The translations under genes were made by a program, and so were the position numbers. This document shows, one piece after another, positions 1 to 8,037 of a stretch of 29,686 bases of DNA. The stretch is from Scybalenecus merdavium (GTDB lineage Bacteria > Bacillota > Clostridia > Oscillospirales > Acutalibacteraceae), in contig DVNM01000023.1 of assembly GCA_018714405.1 (NCBI GenBank), forward strand, positions 1-29,686, read 5' to 3'. The notes beneath the pieces are model-generated. The model searched no databases. It was not told where the DNA came from and worked only from the letters and a program-made list of their open reading frames with translations. Within the stretch, counting starts at the first letter, position 1. Every line of letters begins with the position of its first letter.

Positions 1-794
1 GCGCCAAGCCGGAACAAAAGCTGAACGAAAACGACGTGATCTCACTTTACATAAACGACGAGCTGCTGGAAGAGCACCGAAAGGACCTGGCGTTTTTGCA
101 GGCACCCGACACGCTTGACGTGGTTTATGAAGATGAAAACGTGCTGGTCGCCTTTAAACCCGCCGGCCTTTTGTGCCACAGCGACACGGCCGAGCGCACC
201 GACACACTGGGCGCGCGGCTGCTGCACTACCTTTACCGCACCGGCGCATGGAAGCCCGAAGATACGCCGGGCTTTGCCCCGGCCATCTGCAACCGGCTGG
301 ACCGCAACACCTGCGGCCTGGTGCTTTGCGGCAAAAATGCCCAGAGCGTGCGCATGCTCAACGAAAAAATACGCGCACGCGAAATCGGCAAATTTTACCT
401 TGCCGTTTTGGAAGGCATCCCGCAGGAAAAGGAAGGCGCCATTACCGGTTACCTGACCAAAGACGGTTACCAAAACAAAGTGCAGTTTTCCAAACAGGCG
501 CAAACACATGCAAAAGACAGCGCCACGCACTACAAAGTGCTTTGCGAAAAGAACGGGCGCGCCTTAGTGGAAGCACAGCTGCTGACCGGGCGCACACACC
601 AGCTGCGCGTACACTTTGCCTCGATCGGCTGCCCGATCGCCGGCGACGGGAAATATGCCGGCGGCCGCACTTTTCGCCAAAAGCTGATGGCTTACAAGCT
701 GGTGTTTGCCTTTAAAGGCGACGCCGGTATATTAAACAATTTAAACGGCATGACCGTAAAAGCGGACACCGCCGAATTTTTAAAGGAGTTTTGA
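1..794 (+). CDS. RluA-family rRNA pseudouridine synthase, 5' end missing
   Basis: The protein isomerises uridine to pseudouridine in rRNA. The reading frame is open from base 3 at the window edge, and its first residues (AKPEQKLNENDVI) match the end of the S4 RNA-binding domain that precedes the catalytic domain in RluC/RluD proteins. The true start is therefore upstream, and the GTG at 36 is probably internal. The catalytic motif is NRLDRNTCGLVL, with the catalytic Asp codon at 300-302. The conserved GRTHQLRVHFA block and GDGKY lie near the C-terminus. The usual HRLD is NRLD here, a tolerated variant. The next gene's ribosome binding site lies inside the last codons, so the two are probably co-transcribed. 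The exact rRNA target cannot be told from sequence. Confidence 0.93.
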   Translation, partial: AKPEQKLNENDVISLYINDELLEEHRKDLAFLQAPDTLDVVYEDENVLVAFKPAGLLCHSDTAERTDTLGARLLHYLYRTGAWKPEDTPGFAPAICNRLDRNTCGLVLCGKNAQSVRMLNEKIRAREIGKFYLAVLEGIPQEKEGAITGYLTKDGYQNKVQFSKQAQTHAKDSATHYKVLCEKNGRALVEAQLLTGRTHQLRVHFASIGCPIAGDGKYAGGRTFRQKLMAYKLVFAFKGDAGILNNLNGMTVKADTAEFLKEF

Positions 795-796
795 AC

Positions 797-1387
797 ATGA
801 AACCAAGCAAAGAACGCCCCGAGAAATTTATACGCATTTTGTCGGCGCCGACACTGGCCATTATTCTGCTGGCAGACCTGGCCGTGCTGTTTTTTGCCGG
901 CTTTGCAATCGACCGGCTGATCCATGCGCCCAGCATTCTGGTCATCATCATTGCCGTGGTCGAAGTATTTGCCATCGTCGTGTCGGTACTGGTCACCAAA
1001 CAGATCTTCAGCGAAGGTCTGGCTCTGTACAGCGACCGGTTTGAATTTTCCGGCATTGACGACGGCGGCAGCATTGTCTACGACGAAGTGGCCGACATCA
1101 CCTGCGAAAAAGACACGAAAGCGAGCCTGGTCAAAAACTTTTCTGACCGCCACACGTTTTTGACGTTTGAAACAAAAACGCACGACCTGCGCACCGTGGA
1201 CATTGGCCTTGTTTCCATGCGCACAGCGGAATCCATTACACGCGAACTTTGCAAACGCTGCGGCGTGGAATACAAAAAGGTCAACACCGCGCCCAAGAAA
1301 AACAACAGCGCCATTATTGACCTGGAACCTCCGCAGGAGTCCAAAACAGAGGAAAACAGTGACAGCGACAACAGCCGCCTGTTTTAA
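797..1387 (+). CDS. two-helix membrane protein with cytoplasmic PH-like tail, function unknown
   Basis: I do not recognise a named family. The start is the ATG at 797, 8 bp after AAAGGAG (782-788); a TTG at 791 is too close to that site. The 196-residue protein has two hydrophobic helices (about 13-35 and 42-64). A soluble part of about 90 residues with alternating beta-like segments (LYSDRFEFSG, TFLTFETKTHDLRTVDIG) resembles bacterial PH-like membrane-associated domains. A polar, acidic tail (about 160-196) follows. It begins 2 bp after the pseudouridine synthase stop, so it is probably translated from the same message. The PH-like reading is inferred from the pattern alone. Confidence 0.75.
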   Translation: MKPSKERPEKFIRILSAPTLAIILLADLAVLFFAGFAIDRLIHAPSILVIIIAVVEVFAIVVSVLVTKQIFSEGLALYSDRFEFSGIDDGGSIVYDEVADITCEKDTKASLVKNFSDRHTFLTFETKTHDLRTVDIGLVSMRTAESITRELCKRCGVEYKKVNTAPKKNNSAIIDLEPPQESKTEENSDSDNSRLF

Positions 1388-1391
1388 AAAG

Positions 1392-1405
1392 AAGCCCTAG
1401 GGCTT
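1392..1405. repeat. 14-bp perfect palindrome AAGCCCTAGGGCTT
   Basis: This is a perfect palindrome 5 bp after the stop of the two-helix protein and about 50 bp before the DUF368 gene. As RNA it could only form a short stem with a CTAG loop, and no U-run follows, so it is a poor terminator. A protein-binding site for the DUF368 gene is possible but unproven. Confidence 0.3.
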
Positions 1406-1454
1406 TGCGTAGGATAACATACTACATTCTTCCAAGAAAATCAAGGTGAAACTT

Positions 1455-2396
1455 ATGAAAAAAACCGAAAACACACAAAAAACATCCAAAAGCTGGATAC
1501 AGCACCTGATTATTGTGCTGAAAGGCATGTGGATCGGCGGCACGATGACCGTACCGGGCGTCAGCGGCGGTTCCATGGCCATCCTGCTTGGCATTTATGA
1601 CAAGCTGATCTTTGCCATCAGCAAATTTACAAAAAACATTAAGGCGAACATTTTGTTCCTGGTTGAATTCGTACTCGGCGCCGGTGTGGGACTTGTGCTG
1701 TTCTCGCGTTTTATCATGATGCTGCTGGAGCGCTTTGAAATGCCGACCAGCTACTTTTTCCTGGGCGCAGTTGCCGGCGGTATCCCGCTGATCATCAAAG
1801 AAGCCAAAATTACCAAAAACGACTTCATCAGCAAAAAAACGGGCAAATTCGGCGCGTATACTGCCGGAAAAGTCCTGCTTTACCTGGTTTACGCCGGCAT
1901 CGGCATCCTGATCGTTTACCTGATGTCACTGCTGCCGGAGGGATTGTTCTCGTCACATGAAGGCGGTATCGGCAACTTTTTGATCAAGATCGTAGGCGGC
2001 GCGATCGTAGCTCTGGCGCTTGTGCTGCCCGGCATTTCCGTTTCGCAAATGCTGCTGATGCTTGGCCTTTACGAAGAGGTGTTCGGCTCCATTCAGAACT
2101 TCGACATTCTGCCGTTGATCCCGCTCGGCATCGGCCTGGTAGCCGGCATCATCCTGTCGACACTGGCCATCGGCAAAGCGATCGAAAAGTACGCCCAGGC
2201 CACCTACGTCATCATCTTCGGCTTTGTGCTCGGCAGTCTGCCGGAACTGTTCCCCGGCTGGCCGAGCGGCGGCGAGATCGCAGCCTGCATTGCCACAGCC
2301 ATTTTGGGCTTTGCCGTGATCATTCTGATCATGAAAGGCAGCGACAAAGCAGAAGCCGTTTCTGCAAAAGCGCAGTCACAACCGTCTGAAGAATAA
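1455..2396 (+). CDS. popT: DUF368-family undecaprenyl-phosphate translocase
   Basis: DUF368 proteins (PopT) were shown to return the lipid carrier undecaprenyl phosphate across the membrane for reuse in cell-wall synthesis. This 313-residue protein has the family hallmark near its N-terminus (GMWIGGTMTVPGVSGG), repeated in inverted-repeat fashion in the second half (ALALVLPGISVSQML), with about eight hydrophobic segments and a short charged tail. I chose the ATG at 1455, which has AAGGTG 6 bp upstream; the GTG at 1446 overlaps that site. The gene stands alone between a weak palindrome and a strong terminator. The family assignment is firm; the transported lipid is taken from work on homologues. 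Confidence 0.88.
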   Translation: MKKTENTQKTSKSWIQHLIIVLKGMWIGGTMTVPGVSGGSMAILLGIYDKLIFAISKFTKNIKANILFLVEFVLGAGVGLVLFSRFIMMLLERFEMPTSYFFLGAVAGGIPLIIKEAKITKNDFISKKTGKFGAYTAGKVLLYLVYAGIGILIVYLMSLLPEGLFSSHEGGIGNFLIKIVGGAIVALALVLPGISVSQMLLMLGLYEEVFGSIQNFDILPLIPLGIGLVAGIILSTLAIGKAIEKYAQATYVIIFGFVLGSLPELFPGWPSGGEIAACIATAILGFAVIILIMKGSDKAEAVSAKAQSQPSEE

Positions 2397-2405
2397 GAGG
2401 AAAAC

Positions 2406-2449
2406 AAAAGCCTGCACACCACAAAAACGTGGAACGTGCAGGCTTTTTC
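2406..2449. terminator. bidirectional intrinsic terminator
   Basis: The stem AGCCTGCAC (2409-2417) pairs with GTGCAGGCT (2436-2444), with T-runs on both strands and a smaller inner stem (CCAC/GTGG). It sits between the convergent DUF368 gene and the lipoprotein gene and can serve both. Confidence 0.9.
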
Positions 2450-2466
2450 CATGCTTATACTATTTG

Positions 2467-2964
2467 CTATTTCTCCGGGGCTGAAAATGTGATCTGCAGG
2501 GCAGCAGACGGAAATGACAGGCTCTGCAGTGTGCCGTCCTGTGCCTGCACCAGTGTAAAGCGGCCAAGATTGGTTTTGCCGTAAAATGCGTACCCCGTCT
2601 CCGTTTTGCTGGCATTTGGCTGCTGTGAGGATGCAAGCGCGTCAAAGGCACGGTAAACGGCCAGACAGGCGTTGTTTTGATTGACCTTGTCAAAATCCAT
2701 GGACTGATCGATTTTGTCGTAAGAGACGGCGAAGCCGCTGCCGCTGCAGCGCATGACCATGCCGGCAGAAGCCGTGTCTGACACGGTGACACTGACCGCG
2801 CCGTCCTGCGTTCGGCAAATTTCGCAGGAGTAAGAAAAACCGCCCGTTTCCACAATGGCTTTTTGTGCAAAAGCCGTTGTCAAAACGGGCGTATATGTTT
2901 GTATTGTACAGGCGCCGAGCAGCGCGGGCAAAAGGCAGAAAAAGCCAAGAAAAACTCTTTTCAT
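2467..2964 (-). CDS. small lipoprotein, function unknown
   Basis: This is a 165-residue exported protein. It has a positively charged start (MKR), a hydrophobic core and the lipobox LGAC with the lipidated Cys at residue 19. The mature part contains a Cys pair (SCEIC) that could form a disulfide, and it ends in beta-rich segments. I cannot place it in a named family. It resembles small clostridial lipoproteins with a DUF4367/LolA-like fold only in general character. It starts 12 bp after the nnrDE stop, so it is the last gene of the acpS-nnrDE transcript. The ribosome binding site is weak (AAGAAG), which suggests modest expression or coupling to nnrDE. Confidence 0.8.
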   Translation of the reverse strand: MKRVFLGFFCLLPALLGACTIQTYTPVLTTAFAQKAIVETGGFSYSCEICRTQDGAVSVTVSDTASAGMVMRCSGSGFAVSYDKIDQSMDFDKVNQNNACLAVYRAFDALASSQQPNASKTETGYAFYGKTNLGRFTLVQAQDGTLQSLSFPSAALQITFSAPEK

Positions 2965-2976
2965 CCAAGCACTTCT

Positions 2977-4488
2977 TTACTCAAATTCTGACATCAGTGC
3001 CCCCAAAAGCTGTGCCATATCGGAAACCGTCATGCCACGCTGCGAAAGCTCGCGCGCCGTGATGTCGCCGCAAAGGCCATGAATATAGACCGCGGCCTGC
3101 GCCGCCGCGAACAGGTCCATCTTCTGCGCGGCAAATGCGCCGATCATACCGGCAAGCAGATCGCCCATACCGGCCTTTGCCATGCCGGGGTTGCCGGTCA
3201 TGTTTATGTAGACGCGCTCCCCGTCCGTAACGACTGTATTGGCCCCCTTGAGCACAACGACGGCGCCGGTCTTTTGCGCCATGCGCTTGGCCGTGCCGAT
3301 GCGATCAGCCTGCACCTCAGCAATGCTGATGCCGGCCAGCCGCGCCATTTCGCCCGGGTGCGGCGTGAGCACAAAGGGCGTACTGATGTGTTCAAGTAAA
3401 TCTATGCCGGCGGACAAGATGTTTATGCCGTCTGCATCTAAAATGACGGGACATTTTGCATCTTTGAGCACCGTGCTGACAATGACCTGCGTGTCTTCGT
3501 TGATATCCAGTCCGCAGCCGAGCACAATGCTGTCGGCCCAGTCCAGCGTCTGTTCCAGCGCATTGATGCAGCCGATGGACAGCGTTTTGTGCTCATTTTC
3601 CGACAGCGGAAGCATAAGCGCCTCAGGCAGATTCGCAGCATAGGCCGGATAGCAGCTTTTTGGAAAAGCGCACTTCAAAAGGCCAACGCCGCTGCGCAGC
3701 GCGCCGCGGGCACACAAAATGCCCGCGCCGGTCATGTTGCGGCTGGAACAGATGTTCAGCTGGTGGCCGAACGTGCCCTTATTGGCATTTTTGGAACGCG
3801 GCCGGAAAAGCCGGCGAATATCGCGCGAAGAGGAGGTAAAAGCATAATCACCACTGTAGCAGTCCTGCGGAATACCGATATCCACCACCCGCACCTCGCC
3901 GCAAAAGGCATTGCCGGGCGGCAACACATGGCCGTATTTCAGCGTAGAAACAGCCACGGTAAGATCAGCCTGCACACAGATGTGGCCGACGCTGCCGTCG
4001 TCTGCATTGACACCGCTCGGGATGTCAACGGCCACGACCTTGGCGCGGCTGTCATTCACAAGCTGGAATGCACGGTCAAACGGCGGGCGCGCCTCGCCGT
4101 GAAAGCCGATGCCGAATATGCAGTCCACAATAAAATCTGCGTCGATCGAATCGATGCTTTCCAGCTGTTTGACCAGCACTTCCTCACCCATCGCCTGAAA
4201 ATACTGCAGCGGTTCAGCGATCGTGGGGGCTTTGTCGGCCAAAATGACCGTGACGCTGCAACCGCACTTTTCGTGCAGCAGACGCGCCATGACAAACCCG
4301 TCGCCTGCGTTTTTGCCATTGCCGCACACAACGGCCACAACGGCCTTTTCAAGCGCTTTGCCGTACTTTTTCTGCATGGCATGAAAGCACTGCGTGCCGG
4401 CGGCAAGCATCAGCTGCGCTTCTGTAGAATATTTTTCAAAGGCAACCGCTTCTGCCTCTCTGGTCTGCTGTGCCGTTAAAATACGCAC
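2977..4488 (-). CDS. nnrDE: bifunctional NAD(P)H-hydrate epimerase / ADP-dependent NAD(P)HX dehydratase
   Basis: The enzyme repairs hydrated NADH and NADPH: the N-terminal half epimerises R- to S-NAD(P)HX and the C-terminal half dehydrates it at the expense of ADP. The YjeF-N domain spans about residues 1-215 (CGNGKNAGDGF, then DIPSGVNADDG). The ribokinase-like domain spans about 225-503 (LDADGINIL, LTPHPGEMARL, KAGMGDLLAG with catalytic Asp443). The start is a GTG at 4488 with GGAG, which overlaps the acpS stop, 8 bp upstream; a nearer ATG is out of frame. Some motifs differ from consensus: NAGDG for NGGDG, and NICSSRNMTGAG where a glycine-rich GGS/GSxGM segment is usual. The acpS-nnrD pairing is common in Firmicutes. 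Confidence 0.93.
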   Translation of the reverse strand: MRILTAQQTREAEAVAFEKYSTEAQLMLAAGTQCFHAMQKKYGKALEKAVVAVVCGNGKNAGDGFVMARLLHEKCGCSVTVILADKAPTIAEPLQYFQAMGEEVLVKQLESIDSIDADFIVDCIFGIGFHGEARPPFDRAFQLVNDSRAKVVAVDIPSGVNADDGSVGHICVQADLTVAVSTLKYGHVLPPGNAFCGEVRVVDIGIPQDCYSGDYAFTSSSRDIRRLFRPRSKNANKGTFGHQLNICSSRNMTGAGILCARGALRSGVGLLKCAFPKSCYPAYAANLPEALMLPLSENEHKTLSIGCINALEQTLDWADSIVLGCGLDINEDTQVIVSTVLKDAKCPVILDADGINILSAGIDLLEHISTPFVLTPHPGEMARLAGISIAEVQADRIGTAKRMAQKTGAVVVLKGANTVVTDGERVYINMTGNPGMAKAGMGDLLAGMIGAFAAQKMDLFAAAQAAVYIHGLCGDITARELSQRGMTVSDMAQLLGALMSEFE

Positions 4489-4499
4489 AAAACCATCTC

Positions 4500-4814
4500 C
4501 TACTCTTCAACGATCACAGCCGCCACGGCGAAACCGCCGTCGTGGCTGATGGAAAGATCTGTATTCGGCTTGTCCTTAAAATAGGGGCGGCCGCTTTCCC
4601 GGTGCAGCACTTCAAGCGCGGTCAGCGGCAGCTTGATGCCGCTGCCGACCGCTTTAAAATACGCTTCTTTTGCCGCAAAAATGCCGGCCAGACTTTCTGC
4701 CGTTTTGCCGTGGGCAAGCTCCTTTTCCGTAAACACACGGTGCAGAAAATGCGTGTTTTGCATCTGCTTTTCCATGCGGGAAACGGCAACGATATCGATC
4801 CCGATCTTAGGCAT
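4500..4814 (-). CDS. acpS: holo-[acyl-carrier-protein] synthase
   Basis: AcpS transfers the phosphopantetheine arm of coenzyme A to acyl carrier protein, switching on fatty-acid synthesis. The 104-residue length is typical of the small trimeric class. Asp7 in GIDIV and Glu50 in FAAKEAYFKA are the magnesium ligands, and SISHDG is the conserved C-terminal block. I chose the ATG at 4814 (MPKIGIDIV), which has GGAG 7 bp upstream, over the upstream in-frame Met at 4835. This start overlaps the end of lacZ by 8 bp, and 11 bp separate its stop from nnrDE. The gene is thus embedded in a lacZ-led transcript. Confidence 0.95.
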   Translation of the reverse strand: MPKIGIDIVAVSRMEKQMQNTHFLHRVFTEKELAHGKTAESLAGIFAAKEAYFKAVGSGIKLPLTALEVLHRESGRPYFKDKPNTDLSISHDGGFAVAAVIVEE

Positions 4815-7800
4815 CTGCCTGCTCCGATGTATCAAACGGCTCGATCACAAATGAAAATGCGAACTTCTTTTTGCCGCTGTCGATGCGGTGCGCATCGGCC
4901 GGAATGGTTCCGCAGGCGTTGGAGCCAGCGCCGAGCATATAGCCGTCAATAAACACGGCCGTGGTGCGGCGGCGCTCCAGTTCCTCCAGATGCGCTGCCT
5001 TGGCCGCATCCTGCGGTGTGTAGTGGTGCGCACTGAACACAAACGGTTTATCCACAGCGCGGATACGCACACCGGTGCCGTCCGGCGCGGTGAGTTCTGC
5101 CCAGCGCGTTTCGCAGTGCATGCCGCTCTCCTGCGGGTTGATGTAAGGGTAATGCATGGCCGAGACCGTTGTGTCATATACACCGAACGCGGCCTGCTCT
5201 TTGAAGTCGCTCAAATTTTCCTGCTCGCCAAGGCCGAAATAGCGCACCTGCTCAAAGGCCTGCGGCAGCTCCAGCACCACGCCGTAGCGCGGGATCTTAT
5301 TGATTTTGGTCAAATAGTCGAACGAAACATCCACACGCATCTGACCGTTTCCGAACACCTCGTAAACCATGGTCAGGTCGCCGAGGTATTTCTGGCGGGG
5401 CGTGGAGAGCAGATATTGATTGGTAAAGACCACGGAACGCTCCGTTGTCTTTTTCCGCGATTTGCGCAGATAGGCACGCACGTCTTCCAGACCGTATTTG
5501 CGCCAGTTGGCCGCAAGATACATGTCGTTGTCGAGCGGGGCGCGGAAAAGTTCCGGATTTATGCCCTTTTCATAATAGGCCGGCGTCTGGTTGACAAGCT
5601 CACGGCCTTTGTAGAGCCAGCTGGTGATGCGGCCGGTATCAGTATTGAACAGCATGCGCGTGTTTTCGGCTGTGATCTGGTCGTCCTCATGACGCATATT
5701 GTCGCTGACGACCGCCAGTTTCGGCGCCTTGCAGACGGGCGCGGCAAACGGCAGCTGACCCGCATGCAGCACAAACTGTTCAAACGCCACTTCGCGCTCG
5801 CCATCCATATATTGGAAAACGACTGCCGTATGGCAGGTGCTGTCTGCCTGGATGGGCAGTTCCACTTTCTGCGCAGTCTGCGGCTGCAGCGCAAGCTGTA
5901 CGTTGCCGTTTTCCGCCGGGACGCCGTCCTTGAGCAGTGTGTACGCCACGGTCAGTTCCACCGGTGCAAAGTAATGGTGATTGAAAAAGCTGTAAACACC
6001 GTCAGACTCTTTTTTGGCGCGCACCGGGCGGTAGCAGTTTTTCATCTGCCAGGCACCGGGGTGCGGCGTGCGGTCGGGCGCAAACAGGCCGTCCACACAG
6101 AAATTGGAGTCGTGCTTCGTTTCGCCGTGGTCGCCGCCGTAGGTGTACTTGACCTCCCCGTCTGCATGGTAAACGGCATGGTCGGCAAATTCCCAGATGC
6201 AGCCGCCCATCAGATTGTCATGCGCGTAAAACAGGCGCACATATTCTTCCAGATCGCCGGCGCCGACGCCCATAGCATGTGCATATTCACAAAGGAACAG
6301 CGGCCTGCTGCGGTATTTGCCAATGGCGTGCTCGCCGATCTTTGCAACCTGCTGTACGGGCGGGTACATCATGCTGTTTACGTCGTAGCCGATACGCTTT
6401 GTGCGCACCGCGCCCTCGTAATGGATCGGGATCTCGGTCAGCTTTTTCAGCTGCTGATAGCAGTGATCCTGACAGCGGATGCCGCCTGCCTCATTGCCGA
6501 GCGACCACATGGTGACACAGGCGTGATTCTTGTCGCGTTCAAACATGCGATAAACACGGTCCCAGTAATGGTCTTTCCACTTAAGGTCGTTACTGATAAG
6601 GTTCGGCCTGTAGAGCCCGTCGCAGGTGCCGTGGGTCTCGATATCGGCCTCGTCCACAACGTAAATGCCGTACTGATCGCACAGATCCAGAAAGATCGGA
6701 TCCGGCGGATAATGCGACGTGCGCACCGCGTTGCCGTTGAACTGTTTGACCAGTTCCACATCGCGCTGCATCTCCTGTGGCGTCATGCAGTAGCCCTTAT
6801 CCGGCGTGGTGTCGTGGTGGTTGACGCCAAGCAGCTTGATGCGCTTGTCGTTGAAGAAGAACACATCGTCCTTCACTTCCACATGGCGGAAGCCGACATA
6901 GCGGCGCACCACTTCGATCACCTTGCCGTCCTGCACCAGCGTCAGGTACAATGTGTAAAGATTCGGTGTCTCTGCGCTCCAGGGTTTGGCATCAATATGG
7001 GCAAAATCGATCGTAACGTCCATTTTGTTTTTACCGACCTCGATCGAGCGGGAGGAGACAAGCTCTTCCCCGTCAAACAGCTCGGCTGTCAGCACGCAGT
7101 CGTCTGCCAGGCGCAGCGTCGGCAAGATCGTCACTTTATAGGCCTGCACATCGCGCGAAAACTGCGTTTTCACAGCGAAATCATAAATGGAGTTGTCTTC
7201 GGTGCGCGTCAGCAGCACGTCGCGGAAAATGCCGTTTGAACGGAACATGTCCTGCGCTTCCAGATAGGTACCGTTTGACCACTTGTGCACGACGACGGCG
7301 ATCTCATTCAGGCCGGGATTCAAAAGCTCGGTCACATCAAATTCAGAAGTGTTGTGCGAACCTTCGGAATAGCCGACAAACGAACCGTTGACAAACACAT
7401 CCAGACTGCCGGCCACGCCGAGAAATGTAAGCGTATAATGGCCTCCCATATCGGCCAGTTTAAAGCTTTTCACATAAACCGCCGCCGGGCAGTCGGTCGG
7501 AAAATGCGGCGGATCTACCTTAAACGGATAGCGTGTGTTCGTATAACACGGCTCCTCATAGCCGGTGTACTGCCACATAGAGGGCACCTGTACCGTGTCG
7601 AACGGGTAGTCGTCCGTCTCGAGTTCGGCCGGCAGGGAATGGCAGTTTTCGTAATACTTAAACTTCCATTCGCCGCTGAGCACCGCCACCATGGGCGAAT
7701 GGTAGCGCTCGGTCAGAATGTCTGTTTTGTCCAGCGCTTTACGCCCGTTGAACGGAATAAAATAACTGCGCGGCTTCAGCAGGTTTTTCCGGTAAACGGA

Positions 7801-7839
7801 AAACTGCCTGTAGTTGTCGGTCTTCAGATTAAATTTCAT
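4807..7839 (-). CDS. lacZ: GH2 family beta-galactosidase, LacZ type
   Basis: This cytoplasmic enzyme hydrolyses beta-galactosides such as lactose. It has 1010 residues, the usual LacZ length, and no signal peptide. The order is sugar-binding jelly roll (about 50-220), two immunoglobulin-like domains flanking the TIM barrel (about 330-620), and the small-chain beta domain at the C-terminus. The acid/base is Glu450 in WSLGNEAGG and the nucleophile is Glu518 in FLCEYAHAMG. I chose the ATG at 7839 (MKFNLKTDNY), preceded by AAGGGGG; the in-frame start at 7893 has no such site. No lactose permease or LacI-type regulator lies next to it. Its stop overlaps the acpS start. Confidence 0.95.
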   Translation of the reverse strand: MKFNLKTDNYRQFSVYRKNLLKPRSYFIPFNGRKALDKTDILTERYHSPMVAVLSGEWKFKYYENCHSLPAELETDDYPFDTVQVPSMWQYTGYEEPCYTNTRYPFKVDPPHFPTDCPAAVYVKSFKLADMGGHYTLTFLGVAGSLDVFVNGSFVGYSEGSHNTSEFDVTELLNPGLNEIAVVVHKWSNGTYLEAQDMFRSNGIFRDVLLTRTEDNSIYDFAVKTQFSRDVQAYKVTILPTLRLADDCVLTAELFDGEELVSSRSIEVGKNKMDVTIDFAHIDAKPWSAETPNLYTLYLTLVQDGKVIEVVRRYVGFRHVEVKDDVFFFNDKRIKLLGVNHHDTTPDKGYCMTPQEMQRDVELVKQFNGNAVRTSHYPPDPIFLDLCDQYGIYVVDEADIETHGTCDGLYRPNLISNDLKWKDHYWDRVYRMFERDKNHACVTMWSLGNEAGGIRCQDHCYQQLKKLTEIPIHYEGAVRTKRIGYDVNSMMYPPVQQVAKIGEHAIGKYRSRPLFLCEYAHAMGVGAGDLEEYVRLFYAHDNLMGGCIWEFADHAVYHADGEVKYTYGGDHGETKHDSNFCVDGLFAPDRTPHPGAWQMKNCYRPVRAKKESDGVYSFFNHHYFAPVELTVAYTLLKDGVPAENGNVQLALQPQTAQKVELPIQADSTCHTAVVFQYMDGEREVAFEQFVLHAGQLPFAAPVCKAPKLAVVSDNMRHEDDQITAENTRMLFNTDTGRITSWLYKGRELVNQTPAYYEKGINPELFRAPLDNDMYLAANWRKYGLEDVRAYLRKSRKKTTERSVVFTNQYLLSTPRQKYLGDLTMVYEVFGNGQMRVDVSFDYLTKINKIPRYGVVLELPQAFEQVRYFGLGEQENLSDFKEQAAFGVYDTTVSAMHYPYINPQESGMHCETRWAELTAPDGTGVRIRAVDKPFVFSAHHYTPQDAAKAAHLEELERRRTTAVFIDGYMLGAGSNACGTIPADAHRIDSGKKKFAFSFVIEPFDTSEQADA

Positions 7840-7934
7840 CAGAGTTCCCCCTTTTCCGGCACACAAGCGTGCACGTCCATATGTATACGCCAAAACGCAT
7901 ACGCATATTCACAAATTGTTACAGTATAATTAAT

Positions 7935-7963
7935 AATTTATCATATACAAAAAGTGTAGTCAA
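7935..7963 (-). promoter_or_regulatory. likely sigma-A promoter of lacZ
   Basis: On the minus strand TTGACT (7958-7963) and TAAATT (7935-7940) are 17 bp apart. The -10 is only a 4/6 match. Between it and the gene (about 7870-7915) lies an imperfect inverted repeat, GTATGCG...CGTATAC, which could be an operator. Confidence 0.5.
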
Positions 7964-7984
7964 TACAAAAAGATTTTAAAAAGC

Positions 7985-8013
7985 AAAAACGCCCTGCATA
8001 CACAGGGCGTTTT
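7985..8013 (-). terminator. intrinsic terminator of the alcohol dehydrogenase gene
   Basis: Eleven base pairs (AAAACGCCCTG 7986-7996 with CAGGGCGTTTT 8003-8013) enclose a 6-nt loop and give a U-run on the minus strand. It separates the dehydrogenase transcript from lacZ. Confidence 0.88.
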
Positions 8014-8037
8014 ATGGAAAAAGCACTTAAGATAAAA

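Noticed and set aside
4888..7239. 783-codon open frame on the plus strand opposite lacZ
   Set aside because: It is the antisense shadow of a long gene with strong codon bias; it has no ribosome binding site or recognisable domain, and lacZ on the other strand has full family motifs.
7840..7893. Upstream in-frame ATG for lacZ at 7893
   Set aside because: There is no ribosome binding site there, and the added 18 residues do not resemble LacZ N-termini; AAGGGGG precedes the ATG at 7839.
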